Of a stretch of 64,000 nt of DNA, positions 22,488 through 34,003 are shown one piece after another. The position numbers and the translations under genes are program-made. Position 1 is the first letter of the stretch, and each line of letters starts with the position of its first letter. The notes below the pieces were generated by a model. That model worked only from the letters and a program-made list of their open reading frames with translations, was not told the origin of the DNA and ran no database searches. This DNA is from Isoetes taiwanensis (Eukaryota > Streptophyta > Lycopodiopsida > Isoetales > Isoetaceae): contig JAJEKV010000011.1 of NCBI GenBank assembly GCA_021234155.1, forward strand, positions 9,465,712 to 9,529,711. The letters are read 5' to 3'.

Positions 22488-24977
22488 TTAGCAAATTTGA
22501 GAAACTTGAGAATGATCGGAATAGCCTGGAAAAGCATATTTTGCACCAAAGTCTAGCTGACCAGCTGCAACAATATTGGAGAGCAAAATGTATGTTGATG
22601 CATTGAGTGAGTCTACTTGAATGACATTTTTGGCTACCCGCTTTCCGACTGAGATGTTATCATGCTTTCTGCAAGCTCCAAGCAAAGCCAACCAGGACAT
22701 GGCATCAGATTGAAATGGCATGCTTTCAACAAAGGCCTCCCCAATGTCTAACATATCTGCACGTCCAAGCAGATTTACTATGCAAATAAAATGTTCCAGG
22801 TTTGGTGAGATGCCATGGTCACTTTTTATAGAAGTCAAGGAGTAGCATCCTTCATCCACTAAGCCTGCATGACTACATGCAGACAGAATGCCTTGGAATG
22901 TAATCTCGTCAAGCACCAGACCTTGCAACAACATCCTCTCTATAATTTGAAGGGCCTTCTTTGCATTCCCATGCTGATAATTAGCAACAATCATGGCAGT
23001 CCATGATACTACATCTCGTTCTAACATCTCATCAAAAACCTTAGTTGCGTCCTCTAGGTTACCACACTTGGCATACATGTTGATCATGGCATTCTGCATG
23101 GCAATATCTACCTCAAAGTTGTTATTGACAATATAAGCATGCACTTGCTTGCCTTCAGTCAATGCGGCCTTTACAGTGCAAGCATCAAGAAGGTTGAGAA
23201 AAGTTACTTTATCTGGCCTCGTTCCTGCATCTAACATTTGCTGGAAAACATTGAATGCTTCTTCCAGCTGACCTTGCTGTGAAAAGGCAGAGATCATAAT
23301 ATTCCATGAAGCAGAATTTCGTTCAGGCAATTGCCCAAAAAGTTGGCAAGCCTCATTTATCTGGCCTGCACGTGCATAAGCTGAAATCATGATATTCCAT
23401 GAGGCCAAATCTCGTGAAGGCATCTGATTAAAAAGTTCCCCAGCCTCTTTAACCCGTTCACGCCTTCCATAAGCTGAGATCATTGCATTCCAAGACACAA
23501 CATCTCTTTGAGGCATGGTCTGGAAAAAGTGGTATGCTTCCTCCAGATGACCACACTGAGCATATGCTGAAACCATTGTATTCCAGGAAATCACGTTCCG
23601 TTCCGGCATTTGATAGAACAGTTTAAGGGCCTTCTGAAGATAATTTGGTTGTGCAAAGCCTGCAAGTAATGTATTCCATGCTATAACATCTCTTTTTGGC
23701 ATTTTAATAAACAACACAAAAGCATCATCAAGCTTCTTTAGCTGCACATAACCTGCAAGCATGATGTTCCACGAGACCACATCTCTGTGAGGGATTTGTT
23801 CAAATAAATTAACTGCTTCTTTAAGCCGGCCATGCTGGATGTAAGCTCCAAGCATAGTGTTCCATGACACAATGTCCCGATGTCTCATTTTTTGAAATAT
23901 ATTGATAGCTTTCTCAATGTATCCTTGGCTGTAAGCTGCAATCATTGCATTGCATGACGTTGCACTCATTGGCATATTTTCAAGAACTTCTTGTATTTCT
24001 ATAAGCTGCCCATGTTTGGCATGAGCTGAAATAATCAAAGTCCATGATATTTTATTTGGGCGTGGCATTTGTCGGAAAAGTTGAAGGGCTTGTTTGATCT
24101 TCCCATGCTGTACATAAATGGAAATCATGGTATTCCATGATGCCACATTCTTCTGTGGCATCTGATAAAACAGCTCAATAGCCTTCTCGAGCTTCCCAAA
24201 TCGTCCATAAGCAGCAACAATGGCATTCCACGAGACAACATCCCTCCTCGGCATTCGTTGGAACAATGCAATGGCATCTTCAAGTTTTCCTTCCCGTACA
24301 TAACCTGAAATCATTATGTTCCATGACACGACATCTTTTTGAGGCATTTGCTGGAAGAATTTGTCTGCTTCTTTGATCTGATCATGCCGGACATATGCAG
24401 CAAGTATGGCATTCCATGAAACTACATCTGGCTGAGGCATTTTTTTACATATTTCTAGGGCTTCACACATGTGCCCTGATTGAGCGTAAAATGCGATGAG
24501 AATGTTCCAGGAAAAAGAATTCTTTACCTCCATATTGTCAAATATGACACGAGCGCTTTGTAAAGCTCCACATTTTCCATACATCTGTATAAGTAGATTC
24601 GAAAGCCGAACATTTCCCTGAAGCCCATGTCTAATAATCTGCTCATGGATTTGTCGGCCACCAGAAAGATCCTTTCTGCTGCTACATTTCCGTAAAACAA
24701 TGGAAATGGCAGGTATATCCAAGGTTTGCAAGGCTTCATCTTTTTGATCGAATATGTTGCTGGCCTTTGAGTTTAATCCTTCCAAACAACCCGCAGCAGT
24801 TGAAAATTCTTGAGAAGGAAGGATTCGGTGAAAAGCAGAGTTTGAAACCGATGTGAAATATCTGCAAATCCTATGGCGCACAGAAAATGCGGTGATGAAG
24901 GCCGCCGTGATGTAACAGAAAATGGAGTAACAAACCATCAAAGAAAATAGTAAAGGTAGGAAAGAATTTTCTTTCAA
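22488..24977 (-). CDS. PLS-type pentatricopeptide repeat (PPR) protein, no DYW domain
   Basis: An uninterrupted 829-codon frame. Residues ~1-60 are hydrophobic then arginine-rich (SVRHRICRYF), plausible for import into mitochondria or plastids. An L-like repeat (~85-152) is followed by 13 consecutive S-type repeats of 31 residues (~153-555), each like DVVSWNAMISAYGR…EAxxLFxQMPxR. One (ATSCNAMIAAYSQ) is a residue short and has lost its tryptophan. Then come P/L/S-like repeats and an E-type tail (STYILLSNIVAAGQL). The protein stops about 15 residues later, with no E+ or DYW deaminase domain. PPR proteins bind organellar RNA; this type usually specifies C-to-U editing, and those lacking DYW need a partner in trans. 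Single exon, usual for the family. Looks intact. Confidence 0.93.
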   Translation of the reverse strand: MKENSFLPLLFSLMVCYSIFCYITAAFITAFSVRHRICRYFTSVSNSAFHRILPSQEFSTAAGCLEGLNSKASNIFDQKDEALQTLDIPAISIVLRKCSSRKDLSGGRQIHEQIIRHGLQGNVRLSNLLIQMYGKCGALQSARVIFDNMEVKNSFSWNILIAFYAQSGHMCEALEICKKMPQPDVVSWNAILAAYVRHDQIKEADKFFQQMPQKDVVSWNIMISGYVREGKLEDAIALFQRMPRRDVVSWNAIVAAYGRFGKLEKAIELFYQMPQKNVASWNTMISIYVQHGKIKQALQLFRQMPRPNKISWTLIISAHAKHGQLIEIQEVLENMPMSATSCNAMIAAYSQGYIEKAINIFQKMRHRDIVSWNTMLGAYIQHGRLKEAVNLFEQIPHRDVVSWNIMLAGYVQLKKLDDAFVLFIKMPKRDVIAWNTLLAGFAQPNYLQKALKLFYQMPERNVISWNTMVSAYAQCGHLEEAYHFFQTMPQRDVVSWNAMISAYGRRERVKEAGELFNQMPSRDLASWNIMISAYARAGQINEACQLFGQLPERNSASWNIMISAFSQQGQLEEAFNVFQQMLDAGTRPDKVTFLNLLDACTVKAALTEGKQVHAYIVNNNFEVDIAMQNAMINMYAKCGNLEDATKVFDEMLERDVVSWTAMIVANYQHGNAKKALQIIERMLLQGLVLDEITFQGILSACSHAGLVDEGCYSLTSIKSDHGISPNLEHFICIVNLLGRADMLDIGEAFVESMPFQSDAMSWLALLGACRKHDNISVGKRVAKNVIQVDSLNASTYILLSNIVAAGQLDFGAKYAFPGYSDHSQVSQIC

Positions 24978-24994
24978 TAAAATAAAGTCACGTT

Positions 24995-25950
24995 AATACA
25001 TTATTTATCGACTCTTTTTAGGATGTATTTAGCGTGTATTATAGCTAATGTGTATCGCCGCGGCAAGGCGAATATTTCTCTTCGTGGACTCACTCTTGCA
25101 AGGAGGGATTTGAGTAACTTTGGAATGGTGTAAAAGATGATCTTGAAATGCGAGACTTGATTTTTCAATAAGTCAAAAAAATTTCGCCTCCCTGCAAAAA
25201 CAGGGGCACGCTCATCTGCATCTGAAACTACATTTTGACAAAATAGGGATGCGGATTTGCTGCATCAACAATGTCACTCATCAGATTGCAAAAAAGAGCA
25301 TTGCCATGGAATATCTCTGTATACTTGACTTCAGGAAGGTTTGGATTATAATAAATCTGTGCCACGAATTCATAAACTTCAAACCACATCCAGGGGAAAA
25401 GTTATCTTGTTTGCACAGGAGTTGAGCAACACGGACCAGACGCTTCAAACTACTCCATAAAAGCATTATGTCCAAAGCAGCTATGTCAAAAGCAGTTATT
25501 TTTTCTCTGTAAATGAAGAATGGGTACCTGCATATAGTGTACACGACTTCCATTTTGACAGTTCTGGCAACAAATGCAGAATCCACAATGGGGCTAGAAA
25601 ATAGATCACCGATATTATGCCAGTGAAAGCCTTGCTAGGTTCAGCAGCTTGAAAAAACAATCTGCTCCAGATGATCTGCTCCGGCTATGGCAAATTATTG
25701 TTGCCCTTTTGCCCTTAAACCCAGCATTGCCATAGCCAGATCTTGCTTCATGGATGAATGGCACAGAGTGGACAGGCACAGAAATATTGAGGAATTGACA
25801 TCACGATCTTTTTTAGTTTCCATTATTTAATCCCCATGTGTCACTACTAGAGTTATTCTTAGCACAGACAAAATACCCTCAAAAAAATATTCTATATCTA
25901 ACAAAAAAAGAGACTGCATTATATATGTTGGGAAAGTATATATTATAGCT
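24995..25950. other. upstream region of the PPR gene; no gene recognised
   Basis: AT-rich. Short minus-strand frames (e.g. 25,281-25,586) have no recognisable motif. It probably contains the promoter of the PPR gene, but no TATA box stands out enough to call. Confidence 0.4.
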
Positions 25951-25954
25951 TCTG

Positions 25955-26080
25955 GGCCCTCGGGTAGTGGCACAATTGGTAGGATATTCCCTCTCCACAG
26001 ATCTTGCTCGCCCATCCCAGGTATTTCTGGGGTCAAACTGGCCCTTTTTGACCCGATTTAAAGGGGGCACTTGAAGGCCA
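25955..26080 (+). mobile_element. tRNA-derived SINE-like sequence
   Basis: Reads 'gggtagtggcacaattggta', which resembles a tRNA A box (TGGCnnAGTGG-like), followed about 65 bp later by 'ggggtcaaactgg', which resembles a B box (GGTTCRANNCC). The spacing and flanks fit a tRNA-related SINE more than a working tRNA, since no clover-leaf can be drawn. The 3' tail is unclear. Confidence 0.4.
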
Positions 26081-26656
26081 GGAACCATCGGTTAATGTAG
26101 TATTCTAGCATCCGTACACTACAGTGTCATATCAACACAATCCAACAGTGCACAATTGACACATAGCAACATGATGCCAACATGTGACATGAGCCTGGGG
26201 AATTGAACCCTATTTCCAATCCAATTCTCATTGCTTACCTGGAATAGCATGAGGATGCCATCTCCAAGTATGCTATGTGAAGATCATGCTACGCCTGTCC
26301 ATAGCTCCAATAAGCCTATGTATAGCGATCATCGAAACACATCCCATTGACTGCCACTCCAGGTTGCAACTGTCAGCGGCATACATTCGACGATTCTATA
26401 CATAGCGCTTTCTATGGCGAGTACTAGTATCTGTAAGGCTACAAAGGCAAGTCGTCAGTGAGCCTGGGGAATTGAACCCCAACGCAATGCCAATGATCAT
26501 CCAGGTAGAAAGGAGATTCCAGGAAAAAAGGATCGTCCTTATGCCCAGGGGCCGAAGCCCACTGAAAATGCATAAAGTTTTAGTAACCAAATGCAAAAAA
26601 CAAGCTTCTCCGAGACAGGGCAGCAAATCAAAAAACAACACGTATTTATGAGGTCA

Positions 26657-26672
26657 CCAGATGTACATCTGG
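26657..26672. repeat. perfect 16 bp palindrome CCAGATGTACATCTGG
   Basis: A perfect palindrome 67 bp beyond the last stop codon of the HUH gene. Rolling-circle-type elements often have small hairpins at their ends, so it could mark the element's 3' terminus, but it could also be chance. Confidence 0.5.
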
Positions 26673-26738
26673 CACAAATGCCACCTATGTCAAACTGCAC
26701 AATAAAAATATTACATACACCAGCAAGAGCACAAAGGT

Positions 26739-28030
26739 CTAGTTCATAGGCTGGCCAGATGCGGCATGCTTGATGACGGCATCAAGCTGGCGGATCTCCT
26801 GGGTCAGCAGGCCTCTAGCAAGGCTCACACGTGATCTCAGTGCCTGCAGCACAGACATTGGAGCCCCAAGCTCCCCCCAAGCAACACTGGAAATACGTAG
26901 AAACCTGTCAACTACCTCCTCAGGATCCTAAGCGAAGCGGCAATTCTGTGGGCCTCGGTTCCAACCTGCACAATACTTGTTATGAACTCCTCTGCAGTGA
27001 AGATATGTTCATTCTCTCGAGAATACACCTGAGGATCAGGATAGAATGCATCAATCCTGGCACTAATCAAATCAGGGTCCATGCTTAAGATAGGATGGCC
27101 CGTCTTTCCCCTGGAATTCCCATTGCTCTCCATGTCAACCCTGCAAGAAGGCTTCACTATCGCAGACCATCCTCAAAAAAAATAAAAGAAACATAGAATT
27201 GACGTTGTACAGCAAACAAAATACACATGGAACCACCGAACGGCCATGTGTGGTCCCCAGTGTGAATGGGGATGTAATCCACACTATGGTCTGGAATTTT
27301 AAGCTCTGGGCTGAAGGGTGGATCACGAAGATCCTCAAAGTTACAATCCATCTCATCAGATGGCATCGCCAGCACCCAGGCCCATTCCGTTCCACAGCCA
27401 CATATTATGCAAGCAAACCAAACATGATAGTCCTGACATCAGATGGCATGCAGTGGGCGGGGTCCAAGAGAACCCTCCACGCAGCATGAACTCTGTGCTC
27501 ATTCAGATGAGCACTGTTGGAAGGAATGATCCAACTGCTGTTCAAAGTATACGTTCCACTCCTGAGCATCCTGCAAACAGTAAACATCAGGCTAGGAGTG
27601 AGTCTATGGCTACCGTGATAAAATACAAAGGGTGCTGCCTTATTCAACAGGTTCATATTGTCCAAAACACACAGACCTTTTGTATCCATAACACCCCATC
27701 TTAGATAGAGATCCTTTTCCTTCTCAATCATGGATTCACATACGTTATGGAGATGGCAAGAATAGTGCACCTTACCTATGTCTTTCATACAATACCCCAA
27801 CATGCCCTTAAAGCAGTGTAACATGTTATTCTTCATCACTTTGCACACTAAAACAACATCGGTTGGCTTAGAGGGCCAATTGAAATCCCTCTTAATAGCC
27901 TCATTCAAGGCCCTTGGTGTCTTATAGCGAGCTCTTAGCACAACTTGCACATGAAGGTGGTCTGCAGAAGACCCCCTCTCAGGAGCAATAGCACCAGCCA
28001 CACACCTTCTATCACAAAATGACGAAAGGG
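26739..28030 (-). pseudogene. Replitron-like HUH endonuclease gene, in three blocks
   Basis: The main block (27,405-28,001, 198 codons from a non-ATG start) has APERGSSADHLHVQ, with the HxH pair of an HUH nuclease at residues 15 and 17, and FKGMLGYCMKDIGKVHY, with the nicking Tyr70 and Lys73 in a YxxK motif. Further on come RMLRSGTYTLNSSWIIP and a VHAAWRVLLDP stretch, matching the C-terminal part of Replitron proteins as I know them. Downstream in other frames are DLRDPPFSPELKIPDHSVDY (27,157-27,375), TAEEFITSIVQVGTEAHR (26,912-27,157) and a helical end MSVLQALRSRVSLARGLL to a stop at 26,739. HUH enzymes cut one strand through a 5'-phosphotyrosine bond. The N-terminal motif I was not found, so the copy is truncated or has unrecognised introns. 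Confidence 0.7.
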
Positions 28031-28083
28031 CAATAGCAGATGCACATGTTTATAAGGACATGTGCAATATAACAAGTTCCAAT

Positions 28084-28105
28084 GGTTGTACCCCATGGTA
28101 CAACC
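28084..28105. promoter_or_regulatory. 9 bp inverted repeat upstream of the HUH frame
   Basis: GGTTGTACC-CCAT-GGTACAACC, perfect arms around a 4-nt loop, in the 5' flank of the HUH gene. The surrounding ~140 bp (28,045-28,185) recurs in diverged form at 43,990-44,135, where only one arm is conserved. On the minus strand a TATA-like 'tatgatataaatacc' precedes it, so this may be the promoter and leader. Confidence 0.5.
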
Positions 28106-28185
28106 CTTTGTCGGGGTCAGGTAAAGGTCGCCGCAGTTGATATATACTAGTGACATGGGAGTATAATATAGGTATTTATATCATA

Positions 28186-28213
28186 CTAGTAACGGTGCCC
28201 GGCGTTGCCGGGC
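28186..28213 (-). mobile_element. Helitron 3' terminus
   Basis: Read on the minus strand: GCCCGGC-AAC-GCCGGGC (7 bp stem, 3-nt loop, 28,197-28,213), a 7-nt spacer ACCGTTA, then CTAG and a flanking T. Helitrons end in a GC-rich hairpin about 6-12 nt before CTRR and insert between A and T, which is exactly this arrangement. The element must extend to higher coordinates; its 5' TC end was not located. No helicase coding sequence was seen up to 34 kb, so it is probably non-autonomous. Confidence 0.7.
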
Positions 28214-31200
28214 ATAAGTACGACCATATGTTAATGCAAGTCATTTGGTTGTGTGTTGCTCGACAAAATCAACAAATTAGAGATTGAAAGGTGGGATGTC
28301 ATTCAGTTAGAATTTACCATATAAATTATGTATTAGCTAACATTTATAAGAATATAGAGAGAGAAGTTTGGGCTACATGTAGTGAAGTTTAAATTTTAAG
28401 TTGATGCTCTAATATAAGCTAATCTTCAGAGATGGTTCCGCTATATGTAGTGAACTTTAAATATGAAGTTGATGCTTTATAGGATGGAATAATGCCGAGA
28501 AATTTTAAAATAAAACAGTTTCCCAACGTTGCCAAACTTAGCAACAACGTGTTTATGTTGATGTTGTCATTGGTACATAGATGATGACTTTATATAGACG
28601 ATGCCGTTATGTTGTGCTTTAGCAGTAGTATTATTTTGAAGTTGGGGCCACACCATAATATGGCGGTCATAATCATAACAGTTATAATGTCCAATCTTCA
28701 GCTTCTATGTTCTTACTTCTATGTGATGATGCACTGATTGTTTGAAGCAAATTTAGACCCGAAATTGGGGAATGCTCCCCTGTGCAAGTTGAATTGCAGC
28801 TAACAAAATCCATATAGCATTACTTTGAACGTATCACACTCTAACAAATAGGGAGAATCCTCTCCTAGTATTTGCGTTCACTCCTTTGAGAGTAAAGCTT
28901 GATGAAGTACTTACAGTTTGTAGAAAACTAAAGCATAAGGGTTGCATATAACATAGATGACGGCTTGGCAATTGGAAAAGGAAACCATGGTTAAGATAAT
29001 GTGGAGCAATCTGGAAAATTGAAGCTTAGTTGCTTATTAAACTCAACCATTTGATGAGCATGTTCAATCGAGACAAACTTGAATAATAAGCACCATAGCC
29101 AAGCAAGCTATCCCATCTTTGCAAGAGTACTTCCTAAAATCTACTTTCTTGTCATTTCAATTGTAAATGAAATATAATCTAAAATTATCTAATTAATGGG
29201 TTTTGCATGCAAGCACACTATTGTTGTTGCTAGCGTTGTTGCTGCTAGCGTGAAATACGAGTTGAGTTAGCACATAATAGATCATGTAAATTTAAATGTA
29301 GAAAATGACATGCAAATATATAGTCCAGGGGGAACAATCCAGTCATCAGATGCCGAATTGTCATCAAGCATCCATTTTCCTGCGATAAAAGTCAATACAA
29401 AGTCAGTGGTATAATCATCAAGTATTAGCTAATTTTTGTCAGTATTACATAAGTGTTCTTCTTAGATGACAAGTATGAGTTTTCTGATATACTGTAGCGT
29501 GATGAATGCTGCAGCTCACATTCTTTAGCTATGGCAGAGGAATGCTAACTCTTCCTTATTGCAATGACTTATATCTTGGTACTGAATGCACTCAATCTAT
29601 TTGGCTTGGATCATTTACAGCGTAATTCAAAATTGGTGCAACTCGGGCAAAAATGCAATGCCAGCTTTTTGAGCACCCTCAAACAATATCTAAGATCTAT
29701 TAACTGTCCTTGTGCTATACATAAAGGCCTATGGAACTTATCTGACCTCATTGAACTATCTGCTTTTAACACAACATAGCAGACATAGGGAACATGGACA
29801 ATGGCTGACTCTATCTTGGATTTAATGCCAAGTCCAATGGGCACAAAAACTTGTGTGTATCTTTAAACCCAACCTATAGACCTACAATATTGGAACCTTG
29901 CTAGCAGGCTAGATATTCAAAAGTAGTATGTGGCATTAGATCCTGAATATCTATGATCCTCTTACTGGCTTGGCTATGGCAAATCAAAGATGTTTTTGGT
30001 CTCGTGGCTGAGAAATTAGAGCTTCATTTAATGCCTAGAACTTTCAGATTAGCAAACGTTTGTTTTATCATCAGAAACAATCAGATAATGTGTAAACAGT
30101 AAATATAAAATATTGGTAACAACTTAGACCATTATTGGAAATAGCTCAGACCATGGCACATTACAGTATGTTCTACTATTGAATGCAAAAATAGCTATTG
30201 GGGTAACAACTCAGACCATCATTGGGAATAGCTCAAACCATGGCACATTACAGTATGTTCTGCTATCTCTTGCTACATTTGTGCAACTAAGGCCTGCAGT
30301 GCATGAAACTGTACACTCTGGATGAGGTCACTTGTATACTGGTTATCAAGTATCTAAGAATGGAAAATGGACAACCGCAAAGATAAAGGCGTGCTCTGCA
30401 AGTCCACGGTCATTAATGTACATTTTATGGCCAATGCATGCAAGTAGTTTCTTTGGCTGCAACTAATGGTGCAAGATTATCTAACCTCATTCAACTATCT
30501 ACCTCCAAAAAACGAAGGGATCGGGCAAATTTGGTACTGACAAATAACAGGGAACACGGACAGTGGCTGACTCGATCTATGAATTTAATATCATTCAATT
30601 GGGCACAAAAACTGTATATACGTAAAGCCAAGCTACAGACCTATTTGACAATTCATCTAGTCATCCTAAGTGATAAGCACACTCAACCAATATCTAACAT
30701 GCACTAACTCTATGTGCATTATACAAACTCTTATATAAGCTTATGTGAAGTCATCCAACTGTGTACCTTGGGCAATGCGTGTTGCAAGACCTACAAGTAA
30801 AGATCCTACATTCAATTTTCTTTTTTTTTTTTGTATCCTGCATGCGACTACAAACACAAAGCATAATTGGTTCAGAAATCACAATGTACATTGATAAGAT
30901 ACAATAATACAATAGAAATTTATTTTTAGAAGCACATCCAGAAACACCTAAGCTAATAAGCACATTACAGTGTCTACTTTTATTGAATAAAAAGTGGTCC
31001 TTTGCTACACTTTTGCAACTCTGAGAACAATAGAGACATGGAAAACACAGAAAATAGGACCACCAGATTGCAAGCTTCTTGTTATACCTGTATCTTTCTG
31101 ATCTATCTTCATTTCCATGTGATTGCGAGTTCTTTATTATACCCTTGTCTTTGTGATCTATCTCCATCTCCCTATGATCAGTTTATCATTGAAATTGGAA

Positions 31201-34003
31201 GAACAAATTTTGACAGCATGTAGCAAATCAAAAAGAAGTTTACACTACCTCCAATAATTTGAAATGCTGAAGAATGACTGCCAAAATGTACACATTCAAG
31301 AAGTAGAAACAAAGCATGATTTAGTTGTTCCTGTAGCCATGGCAGTGAATAAGTGACAAGTCTAAAACATTTGCAAAAGACTCTACGGCAAGATTTAAGG
31401 TCTAAAAGAACTACAACAAAAAATAGATCGAACGAAAAATTGGACCTAGGTAGTGTTTTAGAAACCTGGGTTTTAATTCCCTTAACAAAAGTTCAGTTTG
31501 TGTGCCAAACAGCAGTAGGCAGATTCCTTAGCAGCTCTTGAATTCAATTTACATTATTTAAACCCAACTGGATGGTGGGGAAATCATTTTACAGTTGCTT
31601 GAATAAGCTTATTATGACTTGAATTTGCTATTCTGCAACCATCATGAAGAAGTTAGCCCTCAATATAAAAATTTGCAAAGCTGCGTGAAGAATTTGATAT
31701 GATTTTCTCACGTCAAAGATTCTTGCTACACTGTTAGAATGTGTTCGTCCTTTCAAATGCAAATATGCCTGGAATACATTCAGCACTATAGAAGCCCACC
31801 TTTCAAGAAGGTAACTGTTCTCTAACAGCTAAATAACATGTGGTGTTAATAAATAGAGACATAAGCAAAATAGCCACAACAAAAACAGTGTGACCATAGC
31901 ATCATTGAAGTCCCAGAACTAATTGCCATCGTATTCTAGACTGCACATATGCTGATCAGACATTGTAATGAGCGTTGTGCTCCACTTTCGTGTTTCTGGA
32001 TTCCTTTATTATTCCTTCTACATAATCAAGTACATGTTAATGCCACTGTGCCTATGCAAGAACACTGTTGTGAGAAACCAAACTTTAGAGCATCTAGATG
32101 ATTATCTGCTCTCAGATCAAATGAGCAACGAAACAGTTGAAGAATAAACAATTTCTTACAAATATAAAAAAGAGGCAATATTAGAGTATGGTGATCATAT
32201 CTTAGCTCTAGGTGTCTGTTTCCTATATGCTTCAGCTTAATTAAAAGCTCGCTAATGGGGACGTAATGGTAATGGGAGTTTGGTAGAGGCTATGTGGTTT
32301 AACTTGCACTAAATTTGTTGTCTTTTGTAATAAAGATAAATACATACAAAATCACCAAATCTGTTAGATCATGTATGCACTACATGACACAAAGAATAAA
32401 AGTAAGTTTAAAGTACTTACAGTGTCAACTATTGAAAATATTCATTAGTTGCAATGGGACAACTGGACGCTTCCTAAAGCAAGAGTAGTTCCAAATTGTT
32501 GTTCTTGCAGAATAAACAAATGTATTAGATACCATATGACTAATGAGCAACCTCACAAAGCACTCACGGTTTCAGTTCACTAAAGATCTTAGCTGCGATC
32601 AAAGATATAAACTTTGTGGTGCAATGTGTCGGATGCTTCATAAGAATGCAAGGCTGGCTCCATAAGACCTTATAGAAAAAAATGCCTTCCTAGCAATTTT
32701 GTCTTATGCATTATGCAGACAATCAAACGCATGTATATAGCTTGCTATAAAACTTGAGGTCGCCTCAGGTAGATATAGAACAAATAACGCCGAAGCTATC
32801 TGCAAATCATCAGAATCAAGTTTCCCATCAAACATAGTATTTCTGATCTATATTTTTGGCCGAAACTTAGAAGCATACATATGGGATACATCCTTTATGA
32901 GAGCTGCATTTACAGATGCATAGAGCTTTCAAATAAAACTACAGCAATTTTGCACTATTAGACATTGCTTTGCAAAGCCAGAATAGACAGACATATGGAA
33001 CAACATATTTCAACATGAGAAACGTTTTTTTAGCTGAACAAATTGAAGCATTCGTTTACATCGCCCCCACCAGCTTGTCTTCATCAAAAGTACCAGAATG
33101 TAAAAGCACAGAATAATACACTCACATTTGCCCTGGTGGCCCCCTTGCACTGTTCTATATCTGCCATTCCTTCTGAATCTTAGACCTTTCTATTAACAAA
33201 CAGGAAACTGCCAACTTGAAATAACAGACATAAAAATTTCTAATGTGGGTGATTGCAAATAACAGTGAGAATCAGATTGAGAAAACCATGAGCCTCGGAC
33301 ATGAGCTTGGAACAATTTCAAACATCCTAAGAATGTTATGCAGTTTGACCCAGAGACATTAATTTGGATCAAGGATAAATTAACAGACTAAGCATGTGCT
33401 AAACTCGAAGTGAAGGACACAAAGTTTGATTTGTACCTGGTAAAGACTGGGGGCCAATCTATGCGGTAGCACCTCTAAACTGTGCAAAATGAAGATGCTC
33501 ATCTCGCAGCTCTAAAACATTAAAAACAAACAAATTAATACTCTTGCCTTGGAAAACAATATGCGCAACATATTCTACTTCTTGCTAACGAAAGCAGTGC
33601 TATTTGACAAAGAAAACTCCTTAATGACACCATTGCTTTTGCCCAGAGTATGGTCCATCAGAAAGAATCAAATCTCTAAGGTCATTAAATGAGAAGGAGA
33701 CACTTTCAAAACATTAGTAGAATGAAATATACAAAAGATACATTTTACCATTTGAAGTTAGGCAGCAGAATCAATGATTCTTGTCGAAATAAAATAGAGA
33801 TAATTTGGACTGCATGATCATGGCATCTAGACTGCATGATCATCCTATTTGGCATTCAGTTAAAAAGATCACAGCCGCTATAATCATGGTAGCGTATCTT
33901 CACAATGAAATGCACATGGCCTTACATGCATGCAATTTCATGGATGGTCTGATGAGCGCTCTAAAAATTTATACAACAACATCCCATCTAGTTATGCGAA
34001 TGC
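28214..34003. other. 5.8 kb without a recognisable gene
   Basis: AT-rich, intron-like sequence; part of it must be Helitron interior. It contains local duplications: 28,375-28,470 (~70 bp unit, 'tgtagtgaa.tttaaat…aagttgatgct'), 30,112-30,270 (~86 bp unit), 31,075-31,180 (~55 bp unit) and a diverged ~850 bp spaced pair at 29,730-29,870 and 30,475-30,650 ('catggacaatggctgactc'). Short frames up to 138 codons have no motif. Confidence 0.5.
30112..30270 (+). repeat. tandem duplication, ~86 bp unit
   Basis: 'attggtaacaacttagacca' to 'acagtatgttctactat' is repeated as 'attggggtaacaactcagac' to 'acagtatgttctgctat'. There are about 8-10 differences. Confidence 0.85.

Noticed and set aside
25955-26080. 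Possible functional tRNA gene.
   Set aside because: A- and B-box-like motifs only; no acceptor stem or anticodon arm can be drawn, so SINE-like is preferred.
28360-28372. Minus-strand TCTCTCTCTATATTC as the 5' end of a very short Helitron.
   Set aside because: The base before it is T, not the expected A, and no copy comparison is available.
29564-31223. Several 60-138 codon frames in the 28-34 kb stretch.
   Set aside because: No family motif, frames overlap on both strands, and local duplications alter them freely, so they look like chance frames.
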